64,000 bases of DNA from Methylobacterium tardum. GTDB lineage: Bacteria; Pseudomonadota; Alphaproteobacteria; Rhizobiales; Beijerinckiaceae. Each line of letters starts with the position of its first letter. The stretch's first letter is position 1. The stretch is taken from the NCBI RefSeq assembly GCF_023546765.1, contig NZ_CP097484.1, positions 6,830,210 to 6,894,209 on the forward strand, read 5' to 3'. This document shows positions 10,673 through 19,815 of this stretch, one piece after another. A model generated the notes under the pieces. The model saw only the letters and a program-made list of their open reading frames with translations. It had not been told where the DNA came from and made no database searches. Made by a program: the position numbers and the translations under genes.

Positions 10673-11251
10673 TCAGGCCGCGTCGAGCGCCTCGATCACG
10701 AGATTGCCGTTCGTGTAGACGCAGATCTCGGCTGCGATGGCCATCGCGCGGCGCACGATCGCCTCGGCGTCGAGTTCGCCATCTTCCAGGGCGCGTGCGG
10801 CCGCAAGCGCATAATTGCCGCCCGAGCCGATCGCCATCACGCCGCTCTCCGGCTCCAGCACGTCCCCTGAACCTGACAGAAGCAGGCTGACGTCGCGATC
10901 GGCGACCAGCATCATCGCTTCGAGGCGGCGCAGGTACCGGTCGGTCCTCCAGTCCTTGGTCAGCTCCACGCAGGCGCGGGTCAGCTGGCCAGGATATTGT
11001 TCGAGCTTGGCTTCAAGGCGCTCGAACAGCGTGAACGCGTCGGCCGTGGCACCCGCGAACCCGCCGATCACCGCACCCTTCGCGAGACGCCGGACCTTTC
11101 GGGCATTGCCCTTCACGATCGTCTGGCCGAGGCTCACCTGGCCGTCGCCGCCGAGCACGACACGGCCGCCCTTCCGGACCATCAGGATGGTGGTCGCGTG
11201 CATCTGGGGCGGATTGCCCCGGTCGTCGGACCTGAATGCGTCTTGGCTCAA
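10673..11251 (-). CDS. hslV: ATP-dependent protease peptidase subunit HslV (ClpQ)
   Basis: The proteasome-beta-like threonine peptidase that stacks with HslU. The mature N-terminal catalytic threonine is in [12 protein letters not shown], after removal of an N-terminal segment of about 18 residues (less if translation starts at the internal ATG in PQMHATT). Other family stretches are [34 protein letters not shown], and [16 protein letters not shown]. The body matches rhizobial HslV along its full length. It is not adjacent to hslU: two chemoreceptors and a SulP gene lie between them on the same strand. The upstream SGNH hydrolase ends about 100 bases before this start if its frame is restored. 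Confidence 0.96.
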   Translation of the reverse strand: MSQDAFRSDDRGNPPQMHATTILMVRKGGRVVLGGDGQVSLGQTIVKGNARKVRRLAKGAVIGGFAGATADAFTLFERLEAKLEQYPGQLTRACVELTKDWRTDRYLRRLEAMMLVADRDVSLLLSGSGDVLEPESGVMAIGSGGNYALAAARALEDGELDAEAIVRRAMAIAAEICVYTNGNLVIEALDAA

Positions 11252-11349
11252 GTTTCGGCTCCGCTCTCGATCGCGCCGAGATGGGGAGCCTTGTCGGCGT
11301 CGTCCAGCCGCTGACCCGCGTTGCCCGCATCCCTTCGCGAGGGCGAGGC

Positions 11350-12155
11350 TTACTCCGCGACGGCCTCGGCCGTCTGCGTGCTGCCGGCGTCCTGCAGGAT
11401 CGATGCGCCGCGGCCTCGGCGAGAAGGGCGTAGCCGCGATCAGCCATATGCAGGCCGTCAGAGGCGAAAAGCTGCTTCGGAGTCAGCTTTCCCTCGCGCA
11501 CCCAGCCGTGCATCAGGTCGGCGCGGCGGATGACCGGCACGTCGAGCTCATCGCCGATGCTGCGCACCGCGTCCAGGAACCGCGACGAACCGGGCGTCGC
11601 CTCGAGCTTCGGGCACCATTGCGGCTCCATGAGCACGACATCGATGCCCGCTTCGCGGATCCGCCGAATCGCCGCCACCGTGGCCTCGCGGAAATGGTCG
11701 ATCGAGACGCCGCGCAGGGGATCATTGCTCCCCGTCTGCCAGATGACCAGCTGCGGCTCGGCCGCGATCACATCCCGATCGAGGCGTGCCAGCATGTCGT
11801 CCACGTGCTCGCCGCCGATGCCGCGGTTGATCACGGCGACGTCGATCCCGCGCAGCTTCTTCCGCAGATTGATCTGGAGACGGGCCGGATAGGCGTTCGC
11901 GGGGCTTGAGGCGCCCACCCCTTCCGTCGAGGACGAGCCGAACGCCACGATCTTCAACGGAGCGCCGATCGCGATCTGGCGGGCAACGTGCGGCAGGTCC
12001 GGGCTCTCGCGCAGGTCGAGCCCGAGAAGATCCAGCGATTCCGGAAGCAGGTCCGCGTAGGCCAGGACAGCTGTCGGCACGACGAGCAGGCTACAGAGGA
12101 CACCAAGCCGTCGCAGCATCTTGCGGACGGGCCGGGCGGGACCAAAGCTGTTCAT
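11350..12155 (-). pseudogene. SGNH/GDSL-type hydrolase with a 3' frameshift
   Basis: An exported SGNH-fold esterase/lipase-like hydrolase: hydrophobic N-terminus (VLCSLLVVPTAVLAYA, residues 19-34), nucleophile block AFGSSSTEG (Ser74), GGEHVDDM at 114-121, GSND at 142-145, and the catalytic Asp233/His236 pair in SDGLHM. After LLAEAAA the reading frame becomes arginine/proline-rich nonsense and runs on into hslV to 11013. One missing base near 11415 would restore a tail [18 protein letters not shown] and a TAA at 11350, giving about 268 residues that end before hslV. All catalytic residues precede the shift. I chose ATG at 12155. The substrate is unknown. Confidence 0.78.
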
Positions 12156-12581
12156 AGTCTGGGACACGGGACCGACGGCTCCGGCTCTCGTGAGCAACGG
12201 ATACAATCTGACACACGGGCTTGCAAAGTGGGGTTCCGTCCGCCGCTTGAAAGCATGATGAATTCGTAACACAAAATTAGCGAAGCTGGGCTGCCGAGGC
12301 GCTGCCTCGACTCCCCTCCCGGATCCGAACGGCGACCGCGACCAAAGATCAGGTCCCGTCATGCGGGCAAGGCTGATCTTGGTGCTGGCGCCTGTCGGTG
12401 ACTGGCCGTGTCAGTCAACGGATCGATGATGAAGGCCGGCGCCGAGATCCGCGCGCGGCACGAACCATGCGTCGAGCCGGCTGCGGATCTCCGGCAGGGC
12501 GGCGGAGAACGCGGTTCGGGAATTCGGGCGCGACGCCCGGACCGGCTGCGAGCCACGACAGGCCGTCCCAGGGTCGACAGC
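12156..12581. other. Divergent intergenic region
   Basis: About 426 bases lie between the minus-strand SGNH hydrolase and the plus-strand glycosyltransferase, so it should hold both promoters. Frames through it are arginine-rich and match no protein type I recognise. No strong promoter, repeat or RNA was seen. Confidence 0.45.
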
Positions 12582-13795
12582 TTGCGCATCGCGATCCTCA
12601 CGCGCTCGACCCAACCCTGCAGCAGCACGGTCCACGCGCTCGCCCTCGGCGAAGCCCTCTGCGCGCAGGGGCACGAAGCTGTGGTCCACGCCCCGGATCC
12701 CAGCGGGCGCGGCTTCTTCCGGGACGCAGGCTGCCCGGTGGTTTCGGTTTCGGCCAAGCCGGTGACTGGATCGGCCGCTGTCCAGGTGCAGACCCGGATC
12801 GCCGATTACCTGGCCCATTTCTCGACGCCGGCGGCGTGCGACTTCGACGTGTTTCACGCGCAATGCGGCATCAGCGGCAATGCACTGGCGACCCTGACCC
12901 GCCGTCGCCTCATCGCCGGTTTCGTGCGCACGGTGCATCGCCTGAACGCGGTCGCCGACCCCCAGATGGCGCAATGGCAGGAGCGCGCGATCGCCGATGC
13001 CGCCCGGCTGCTCTGCGTCAGCCGGACCGGCGCCGCAGCGCTGCTGGCCGCGTACGGAGCACGGGCCGACATGGTCGGCCACGGTGTCGACAGCACCGTG
13101 TACCGGCCCGAACCCGAGCCAGGCGACGCTGATCTGCGCCGGCGGCTCGGGCTCGGCGCAGGGCCCGTCTTCCTCAGCGTCGGCGGGTTCGAGCCACGCA
13201 AGAACACGCTCACGATCATCGAGGCCTTCGCGACCGTCCGGCAGCTTGTGCCGGATGCGCAACTCGTCGTGGCTGGCGACGCGGCGCGCCCCGACCATGC
13301 GGGCTACGAGGCCCGGTGCTGCGCGTCGCTGGAGCGGGCGGGCTTGGCAATCGGCCCGGGCCAACCGGTCATCCGCACCGGTCCGATGGCGCAGGCGGAC
13401 ATGCCGGCCTTTACCGGCTCGCCGATACGCTGGCCGCGCCGTCGCTGACCGGCGGCTACGGTCTCTGCGTCTTGGAAGCGATGGCGTGCGGGACGCCAGC
13501 GATTATCTCGGCACGGGCGCCCGGCGTGGTTGGCACCGCATCGGTCGAGGCCCTCGCGGCCGACCCGGACGATGCCGCTGGGATCGCAGCGGCGATGCGG
13601 ACCAGCTTGGTGCCGGCGCGCCGCGCACAGCTTCGCAACGCCGGCCGCGCGGTCGCCCGCGCCCAAACCTGGGCAACGTGCGCGGCCCGCCACTTGCCGA
13701 CCTACGAATCCTTCGCGCCGGGGCCCGCACCTCTGATGCCGGTGGCCACGGGCTCGGCAGCCTGGAATATTCAGCGGTTCCCGCGCGATGCCTGA
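12582..13795 (+). pseudogene. MSMEG_0565-type glycosyltransferase, single frameshift
   Basis: A GT4-like glycosyltransferase resembling the MSMEG_0565 family of the Nit1-type nitrilase clusters. The first frame carries the N-terminal Rossmann half (RIAILTRSTQP; HAQCGISGNAL), GVDSTVYRPE, and the hinge SVGGFEPRKNT. It breaks at ATG CCG GCC TTT near 13409. One extra C there gives PALYRLADTLAAPSL and continues in the other frame with the sugar-nucleotide motif GYGLCVLEAMACGTPA to a TGA at 13795. Repaired length is about 404 residues. The start appears to be TTG at 12582, with AGGG nine bases upstream. Its end overlaps the MSMEG_0570-type gene by eight bases, so they form one transcription unit. 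Confidence 0.8.
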
Positions 13796-14066
13796 GATGC
13801 ACTTCCACATCCGCTGGCCGGACGGGTCCAGGGAAACGTGCTACTCGCCGTCACTGGTCATCAAGGATCACCTCGCGGTCGGGCAGGACTACCCCGTCGA
13901 GGAGTTCGTGGCCCTGACCCGCCTGGCTCTCGGTATCGCCAGCGAGCGTGTTCGTGCCCGCTACGGTTTCCCCTGCGGCCGGGCACAAGCCCAACTGGCC
14001 CGGATCGAGATGTCGGCGCGCCGCCAGGGCCCCGGAACCGTCCACATCGAGTCCTTCGAGGAGTAG
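13788..14066 (+). CDS. MSMEG_0570-family nitrogen starvation response protein
   Basis: A 92-residue protein with the family-typical opening MHFHIRWPDGSRETCYSPS and the sequence DYPVEEFVALTRLAL. Its biochemical role is unknown; relatives belong to Nit1-type clusters with a nitrilase, a radical SAM protein, an acetyltransferase and a flavoprotein. Here only the glycosyltransferase partner is present, directly upstream with overlapping stop and start. No other cluster member is in the window. The family identification comes from recall of the consensus and is fairly secure; functional state is uncertain because its partner is frameshifted. Confidence 0.82.
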   Translation: MPEMHFHIRWPDGSRETCYSPSLVIKDHLAVGQDYPVEEFVALTRLALGIASERVRARYGFPCGRAQAQLARIEMSARRQGPGTVHIESFEE

Positions 14067-14164
14067 GCTCTCGCCTGCGAGCCGACGTGGCGAACCGACA
14101 CAGGGAAAGCGCCCGGACCGGTCAAGTTGTTCGCACATCTCTCCGCGAACGACAGGCAAAGGCG

Positions 14165-14464
14165 ATGAAGATCCGGATTGCTGCGGCGCTGATCCTGGCC
14201 GCAATCCCGGCCGTAGCGCAGACCCGGCCCTCGAGCACGACCATGACCTGCCAGCAGACCGTGCGTTTGATCCAGGCGCGGGGTGCCCTGGTGCTCGGGA
14301 CCGGCGGCATGACCTACGATCGCTTTGTTCGGGACCGCTCGTTCTGCGAGCCCACCGAGATTGCCAAACGCGCGTTTCGTCCGACCCGGGACAATCCGAA
14401 CTGCCTGATCGGCTACACCTGCTACGAGCTGGGTCCCGGCGACTGGCCGGGCGAGGATTTCTAG
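14165..14464 (+). CDS. Small exported protein of unknown function
   Basis: A 99-residue protein with a clear signal peptide (KIRIAAALILAAIPAVAQT, cleavage likely after AVA-Q). The mature part has four cysteines (TMTCQQ, RSFCEP, NPNCLIGYTC), suggesting two disulfides in the periplasm. Similar small proteins are common in Methylobacterium-like genomes but I know no function. I chose ATG at 14165 because the signal peptide begins there. It is convergent with selB, the two stops overlapping by three bases. Confidence 0.75.
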   Translation: MKIRIAAALILAAIPAVAQTRPSSTTMTCQQTVRLIQARGALVLGTGGMTYDRFVRDRSFCEPTEIAKRAFRPTRDNPNCLIGYTCYELGPGDWPGEDF

Positions 14465-16401
14465 GCCGAACCCCGGCTGGGAGAACCCGGTTCAAGGCCG
14501 ACGATCACCCGGCGATCCCCGGCCCGCCGGGTGAAGCCCACCGCGTCGAGGTGCTCGAGGAGCGGGATCGAGAACTTGCGCGAGATCCCCAGGGTCGCTC
14601 CGGCCTCTCGGGCCAGGAAGCCCGACTCGGCCGTGGTGGCGTTGGGGAAGGCCTCGGTCAGACGTGTCCGGGCACCGGCAACCGCCTCGCGGTGGAACAG
14701 CACCGCACGGCGTTGCACGCGATCGACGGCGCGGATCACCGTGCCGGCGCCGACCAGATAGGTCAGGGCCTCGCGTCGGCGCACGTCGCGACCCACGGCG
14801 TCGCTTTCGTCGGGCGGGTTCAAGCCGGCGCGGCGGAAGAGCTGCTCCAGCCGGCGGGCGACCTCGTTCTCGTTCCGAGCCGGATCGAAATCCGCACGCC
14901 GCCACAGAGTGCCGGCCTGGGTGACCGCACCTGAAGCGGCGAGAGCCCGCAGGACCGTGCCGGTGAGCGCCTCGGTGAGAGACAGCGAGCGGGACAGACG
15001 CTCGATCGCGATGCCGTGCTCCATCGGGTTGTCACGATGGTGCTGGGACAGGGCTGCCAGCGCGCCGGTCCGGAGGGCCTCGAAGGCTCCGGCCCCGATG
15101 ATCCGCTCGCCGACCTCCCGCGCGCCGGATTCGAGCAGCAACGCCCGAGCCCGGTCCGGGGCCACGCCCGCGAGGCGTGCCAGCTCGATCAGCGACGCGC
15201 CGGCCGCGCCGGCCTGCCCGAGACGGACCGCAATCACCTCGGCCGGCCGCCCCGTCGCCAGAGCGGCGAGATCGGCCATCACGCGCGGATCGTTCCGCCG
15301 GCGCCGCCGGCTGGCCGGATCGATCACGCGGCCGCCCGCCACCGTCGCCGCCGGCGAGTCGAGCCGCAGGACGAAGGGCTCCCGAGCCGGCACCGAAACG
15401 GGATCTGCGAGGTGCAGCTGCGCCTGGGTGCTCGCGCCGGGCTCGAGGGCGTCGCGGTCGAGCAGTCGCAGCCGAGCCTCGACCTCCGTGGTGCCGACCA
15501 GCAGGCGGCAACCGGTGCCGCCGGCCAGCGCCGTCTCTGCGCTGGTTGCGGCCGTGATCGCCACGTCGATCCACTGGCTCGGGGCGAGCAGGCCCGGCAG
15601 CGACAGGGCCTGACCGCGGGCGATCTCGCCGAGGCCGACGCCGCGCAGGGCGACGGCGGTTCGACGCCCGGGCTCGGCGCGCTCGACCGGGCGGCCGTGG
15701 ATCTGAAGGCCGCGCACCGTTGCGGTCCGGCCACCGGGCACGATCTCCACATTGTCTCCGACCGCGAGCGGACCGCGACGCAGCGTGCCGGTGACCACCG
15801 TGCCGAAACCCGGCCGCGAGAAGACCCGGTCGACCGGCAGATACGGGAAGCCGTCGTCGGTGCCGGGCTCTGCCTGGACCAGCAGCGCGGACAGAGCCGC
15901 GGCAAGCTCAGAGAGGCCTGCGCCGGTGATCGCCGAGGTGGCGATGACGGGACCCGCCTCGATTCCGGCGCGGGACGCCGCGGCGGTGATCTCGGCCGAC
16001 CGCGCCGCGATCGCCTCGGGCGACGCGAGATCCGTCTTGGTCAGCGCCAGCACACCGCGGCGGACGCCGATCAGGCGGGCGATCTCCAGGTGCTCGACAG
16101 TCTGCGGCTTGATGCCTTCCTGCGCATCGACGGCGAGAAGGACGGCCCGCATGCCGGTCGCACCCGACACCATGGCGCGCACAAATCGTTCGTGACCGGG
16201 CAGGTCGATGAGGTCGATCTCACCCTGATCCGAGGACAGCAGGGCGAAGCCCGGGACGATCGACACGCCGCGAGCCTGTTCTTCCTTGAGCCTGTCCGTC
16301 TCGATCCCGGTGAGCGCACGCACCAAAGCGGTCTTGCCGTGATCGACATGCCCGATCACGCCGACGAGGAGGGTCTTCAACGCAGCCACCGACCGGACCA
16401 T
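14461..16401 (-). CDS. selB: Selenocysteine-specific translation elongation factor SelB
   Basis: A GTPase that delivers Sec-tRNA to UGA codons marked by a SECIS hairpin. GTP motifs are GHVDHGKT, DLPGHERF and TKTD. The switch region reads DRLKEEQARGVSI as in SelB, not EF-Tu. EF-Tu-like domains II and III follow, then C-terminal winged-helix repeats (about residue 370 onward) that bind SECIS RNA. ATG at 16401 (MVRSVAALKTLL) gives 646 residues; an in-frame GTG at 16422 is an alternative. No selA, selC, selD or selenoprotein gene is recognisable in the window, so this is an isolated part of the selenocysteine machinery. Confidence 0.93.
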   Translation of the reverse strand: MVRSVAALKTLLVGVIGHVDHGKTALVRALTGIETDRLKEEQARGVSIVPGFALLSSDQGEIDLIDLPGHERFVRAMVSGATGMRAVLLAVDAQEGIKPQTVEHLEIARLIGVRRGVLALTKTDLASPEAIAARSAEITAAASRAGIEAGPVIATSAITGAGLSELAAALSALLVQAEPGTDDGFPYLPVDRVFSRPGFGTVVTGTLRRGPLAVGDNVEIVPGGRTATVRGLQIHGRPVERAEPGRRTAVALRGVGLGEIARGQALSLPGLLAPSQWIDVAITAATSAETALAGGTGCRLLVGTTEVEARLRLLDRDALEPGASTQAQLHLADPVSVPAREPFVLRLDSPAATVAGGRVIDPASRRRRRNDPRVMADLAALATGRPAEVIAVRLGQAGAAGASLIELARLAGVAPDRARALLLESGAREVGERIIGAGAFEALRTGALAALSQHHRDNPMEHGIAIERLSRSLSLTEALTGTVLRALAASGAVTQAGTLWRRADFDPARNENEVARRLEQLFRRAGLNPPDESDAVGRDVRRREALTYLVGAGTVIRAVDRVQRRAVLFHREAVAGARTRLTEAFPNATTAESGFLAREAGATLGISRKFSIPLLEHLDAVGFTRRAGDRRVIVGLEPGSPSRGSA

Positions 16402-16765
16402 CTCCGCGGTGCCGCCGTCCACGCCGGGCGCACCACTCTCGCAGCAGGGGAAGTCTGCCTCACCGGCTCAACGTTGAACCGCGAGCCGCCGGACGGTCGG
16501 GACCGGGGCGTGCGAGGTAGATTGGATTGTGGACAATTTGTTTTGCCACGCGATTCGGATTTGGGAAAGCGCGTTTTTAACGCAGTGCAACATGCCTCAT
16601 GCGCATACGGCGGTGCTCTTGCGCCCTGCTTGACGCCGTGGAAGCGTCTATGTCCCTCAGGATGCTTTGCTGGATGGCCAGCCCGAGCCGCGGCAGCGCG
16701 ACTCTTCGATGCAACCGGTTGAGCGCCTCGCGCCATCAGGCAAGGCAGGTCACAAAGAGGAGAGC
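16402..16765. other. Divergent intergenic region between selB and the CYTH-CHAD gene
   Basis: About 364 bases with no convincing gene. The middle is AT-richer and contains a small palindrome GCGTT-TTT-AACGC at 16571-16583. I checked the strand-reversed sequence just upstream of selB for tRNA-Sec and found no TCA-anticodon cloverleaf. Promoters for both flanking genes presumably lie here. Confidence 0.45.
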
Positions 16766-18283
16766 ATGAGCGACACCGATAGCGCCGCCCCGGCAGAGCC
16801 CCGTGAGATCGAGCTGAAGCTCGACTGCGCCGGTCCGGACCTGACTGCGCTCGCCGCCCATCCGCGGCTCCAGGGCGCTGCGGCCGTAGACCCCGAGCTC
16901 CTGGTCACGACCTATTACGACACGCCGGGCCGTGACCTCCGGGCGGCGGGCCTGACCTTGCGCGTGCGCGCGAAGGGCGGCCGCTATATCCAGACCGTGA
17001 AGGCGGGCGGCGGCAATGTCGGCCTGTTCAACCGGGCCGAGTGGGAATCCGAGATCGCCGGCGAGACGCCGGACCCGGCGGCCTGGGCCGAGACCGCGGC
17101 AGAGCAGGTCCTGCGCGAGGCCGATGCGCCCCTGGAGCGTCTGTTCTCCACCGTGGTGAGGCGCCGCGAGATTCCGGTCGAGCAGGGCGCGTCGAAGATC
17201 CTGGTCACCCTGGACGAGGGCCGTGTCGAGGCCCCGACCGGCGATGCGCCGCTCTGCGAGATCGAGCTGGAGCTTCAGGAGGGCGACCCGGCCGACCTCT
17301 TCCTGGTCGCTCAGGGGCTCGCCGAGACCGTGCCGCTGCGCCTGTCGGTAAAGGCAAAGAGTGCGGTCGGCTTCGCGCTGCTCGACGGCAAGGGCCCGTC
17401 GATCGTCAAGGCAGAGACGCTGGACCTTCCCGAGGGCGCGAGCGCCGGCGACGTTTTCCGTCGTGTCGCGCGGGCCTGCCTACGCCACATGCGCCTCAAC
17501 GAGACGGCGTTCCTGGAGGGCGGCCGGGCCCCCGAGGCGCTGCATCAGATCCGCGTGGCGCTGCGCCGGCTGCGCTCGGCCCTGTCGCTGTTCGCGCCCA
17601 TGCTGGAGGGCGATCCGCGCGCGGAGGGCTTCAACGACGAGATCAAGCGGGTGACCGAGCCGTTCGGCCACGCCCGCAACCTCGATGTGTTCCTCGGGCA
17701 CACGCTGCCGACTTTGGTCGAGGAGCGTCCGGATGATCAGGGTCTCGACGGCCTGCGCGAGCGGGCCGAGGCGGAGCGGGAGCGCGCCTACGACGCGGTC
17801 CTCGCAACCCTGGAGAGCCCGCAATGGCGCGGCCTCATCATCGAGTTCGCCGGCTGGATCGAGACCGGCTCCTGGGCGGCACAGCCGGCAGCCAATGAGG
17901 ACGGTCGCGATTTCGCGGCCCGCGTGCTCGACCGGGCTCGGCTGAGGCTCAAGAAGCGCGGTCGCGGCCTCAAGAAGCTCGACCCCCATACCCGCCACCG
18001 TGCCCGGATCGCCGCGAAGAAGCTGCGCTACGGCGCGGAGTTCTTCGCCGGCCTCTTCCACAAGAAGAAGTCGCGGCGGCGGCAGGACAAGTTCGGGGCG
18101 GCCCTGTCGGACCTGCAGGACCATCTCGGCGTGCTGAACGATCAGGAGACCGCGCGCGCGATGACCGAGAGCCTGTCCGGGCCGCCGATGCCGGGTCCGG
18201 ACGACCCGGGGGCACAGAAGCTGCTTGAGGCTGCCGCGGAAGCCCGGGCCGAGCTCCTCGACGTGAAGCCGTTCTGGCGCTGA
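16766..18283 (+). CDS. CYTH and CHAD domain protein
   Basis: A 505-residue cytoplasmic protein. The N-terminal CYTH domain (residues about 12-205) has the diagnostic EIELKLD and the tunnel-lining pattern TTYYDTP, LRVRAKGG and QTVKAGG; family members hydrolyse triphosphates or inorganic tripolyphosphate. The C-terminal CHAD domain (about 225-500) is a helical histidine-rich bundle that binds polyphosphate (ALRRLRSALSLF; HRARIAAKKLRYGAEFF). The start ATG is preceded by a strong AGGAG. A YbdK-type ligase follows 90 bases downstream. A polyphosphate-linked role is inferred from the domains. Confidence 0.9.
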   Translation: MSDTDSAAPAEPREIELKLDCAGPDLTALAAHPRLQGAAAVDPELLVTTYYDTPGRDLRAAGLTLRVRAKGGRYIQTVKAGGGNVGLFNRAEWESEIAGETPDPAAWAETAAEQVLREADAPLERLFSTVVRRREIPVEQGASKILVTLDEGRVEAPTGDAPLCEIELELQEGDPADLFLVAQGLAETVPLRLSVKAKSAVGFALLDGKGPSIVKAETLDLPEGASAGDVFRRVARACLRHMRLNETAFLEGGRAPEALHQIRVALRRLRSALSLFAPMLEGDPRAEGFNDEIKRVTEPFGHARNLDVFLGHTLPTLVEERPDDQGLDGLRERAEAERERAYDAVLATLESPQWRGLIIEFAGWIETGSWAAQPAANEDGRDFAARVLDRARLRLKKRGRGLKKLDPHTRHRARIAAKKLRYGAEFFAGLFHKKKSRRRQDKFGAALSDLQDHLGVLNDQETARAMTESLSGPPMPGPDDPGAQKLLEAAAEARAELLDVKPFWR

Positions 18284-18373
18284 CGCATCGCGCGCGCCGC
18301 CGCACGGTCCGGAACTCGGCCGGTGCGGTGGCGTTCGCCGGAAGGTCCGCCCGGGCGCGGGCAGGGAGCGCCG

Positions 18374-19540
18374 ATGGCCCACGCCTACAGGTTCGGTATC
18401 GAGGAGGAGTTCTTCCTCGCCGATGCGCGCACACGCGGGACGCCGCGCGCCGGGCTCCGGGCCTTCCACGCCGCCGTGCGGGCTCGCCTCGACCATGCCG
18501 AACGCGAGCAGCTTCAGTCTCAGGTCGAGGTGGCCTCGCCGCCGAGCGCCGATGTCGCCGAGGCCAGGGAGCACCTCGCTGGCTTGCGGCACAGCCTCGC
18601 GGAGATCGGCGCCGACCGGGGGGTGCTGCCCTTCGCGGCGGGCACGCACCCCACGGCGCGCTGGCGTGACCAGCGTCCCACCGACAAGGCGCGCTATCAC
18701 GGCATCATGGCCGACCTCCGCATGCTGGGCCGGCGCAACCTCGTCTGCGGCCTTCATGTCCACGTGGAGGTTCCGGACCCTGAGGCGCGGATCGGGCTGA
18801 TCAACCGGCTGCTGCCGTTCCTGCCGGTGCTGCTGGCGCTGTCGACCTCATCGCCGTTCTGGCAGGGCCAGCAGACCGGGCTGGCCGGCTACCGAATGCG
18901 CGCCTACGCCGAGTTGCCGCGGACCGGCGTGCCGGAGCTGTTCGCCGACGCGGCCGACTACGCCCGCTACGTCGACGTCATGACCAGGGCCGGAGCCATA
19001 GCGGATGCCAGCTACCTCTGGTGGCACCTGCGCGCCTCGCTCAAATATCCGACCCTCGAATTGCGGGTGGCCGACAGCTGCACGCGCCTCGACGATGCGC
19101 TCTGCATCGCGTCGCTGTTCCGGTGTCTCGTACGGCACGTCGTGCGGGACCGGACCTGCAATGCCGGCCTGACCGCGGCTTCGCGGGGCTTCGTCATGGA
19201 GAACCTGTGGCGGGCCGAGCGCGACGGCATCCGGGCCACGCTCATCGATGAGGTCCGCGCTGAAGCGGTACCCTTGGTCACGTGCGTCGATGATGTGCTG
19301 GGCCTGATCGCCGAGGACGCAGACGCCCTGCATTGCGCCGAGGCCTGCGGACACGCCCGCACGATCGCGGCCGAAGGGACGAGCGCGGATCGCCAGATGG
19401 CCGTGTTCGCGGCAGCGCGCCGGTCCGGAGCCACGGAGCGCGCAGCGCTATCGGCGGTGGTGGACCATCTCGCCGACGAGACCGCCGCCGGCACGACGCC
19501 CGGGCCTGGGGGGCACCCGAACAACGTTCCGGCGGCGTGA
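18374..19540 (+). CDS. Carboxylate-amine ligase of the YbdK/GCS2 family
   Basis: A 388-residue glutamate-cysteine ligase type 2 homologue, an ATP-grasp-related enzyme with weak gamma-glutamyl ligase activity in characterised relatives. It starts with the signature FGIEEEFFLAD; other conserved parts are GTHPTARW, CGLHVHVEVPD, PFWQGQQTGLAGYRMRAY and TLELRVADSC. AGGGAG lies seven bases before the ATG. It shares direction with the CYTH-CHAD gene, and co-transcription is plausible. The substrate cannot be told from sequence, and the organism's true glutathione synthesis gene is probably elsewhere. Confidence 0.88.
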   Translation: MAHAYRFGIEEEFFLADARTRGTPRAGLRAFHAAVRARLDHAEREQLQSQVEVASPPSADVAEAREHLAGLRHSLAEIGADRGVLPFAAGTHPTARWRDQRPTDKARYHGIMADLRMLGRRNLVCGLHVHVEVPDPEARIGLINRLLPFLPVLLALSTSSPFWQGQQTGLAGYRMRAYAELPRTGVPELFADAADYARYVDVMTRAGAIADASYLWWHLRASLKYPTLELRVADSCTRLDDALCIASLFRCLVRHVVRDRTCNAGLTAASRGFVMENLWRAERDGIRATLIDEVRAEAVPLVTCVDDVLGLIAEDADALHCAEACGHARTIAAEGTSADRQMAVFAAARRSGATERAALSAVVDHLADETAAGTTPGPGGHPNNVPAA

Positions 19541-19598
19541 CGACGGGACAGGATCCGGCTGAGGGGGGTGTCGGAGCCTGCGATCCGCCGACCGCGCT

Positions 19599-19692
19599 TT
19601 GACAGCGCGGTTGTCACGATGAGTCGCACACGCATGTTGCCGAAGCGTGTCTATTCGCCGAAACGATGATCGATTTGCCTATATTCGGCAAA
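19599..19692 (+). promoter_or_regulatory. Possible regulatory region with dyad TTTGCC-N7-GGCAAA upstream of TerB-like gene
   Basis: A perfect 6-base inverted repeat at 19674-19692 with an AT-rich spacer lies about 125 bases before the TerB-like start. A TTGACA hexamer at 19599 stands upstream, but no good -10 follows at the right distance. This may be an operator; the regulator is unknown. Confidence 0.3.
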
Positions 19693-19815
19693 GCCAACCG
19701 TCTGTCATCTGCCCATACCAGTGTTGCGTCGACGGCCTGCAGCGCAGCGGCTTCCCTCGCAGCCGCGCTCTGCTATCCCTCACGCGTTTTCCGCAGCCAT
19801 TCGCGATCATCCGGC

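Noticed and set aside
10372..10890. Plus-strand frames between the chemoreceptor and hslV
   Set aside because: They run into hslV on the opposite strand and have arginine-rich, family-less products.
16423..16560. Possible tRNA-Sec upstream of selB (GGTGAGGC-like segment on the minus strand)
   Set aside because: No TCA anticodon loop, no matching acceptor stem and no T-arm could be found.
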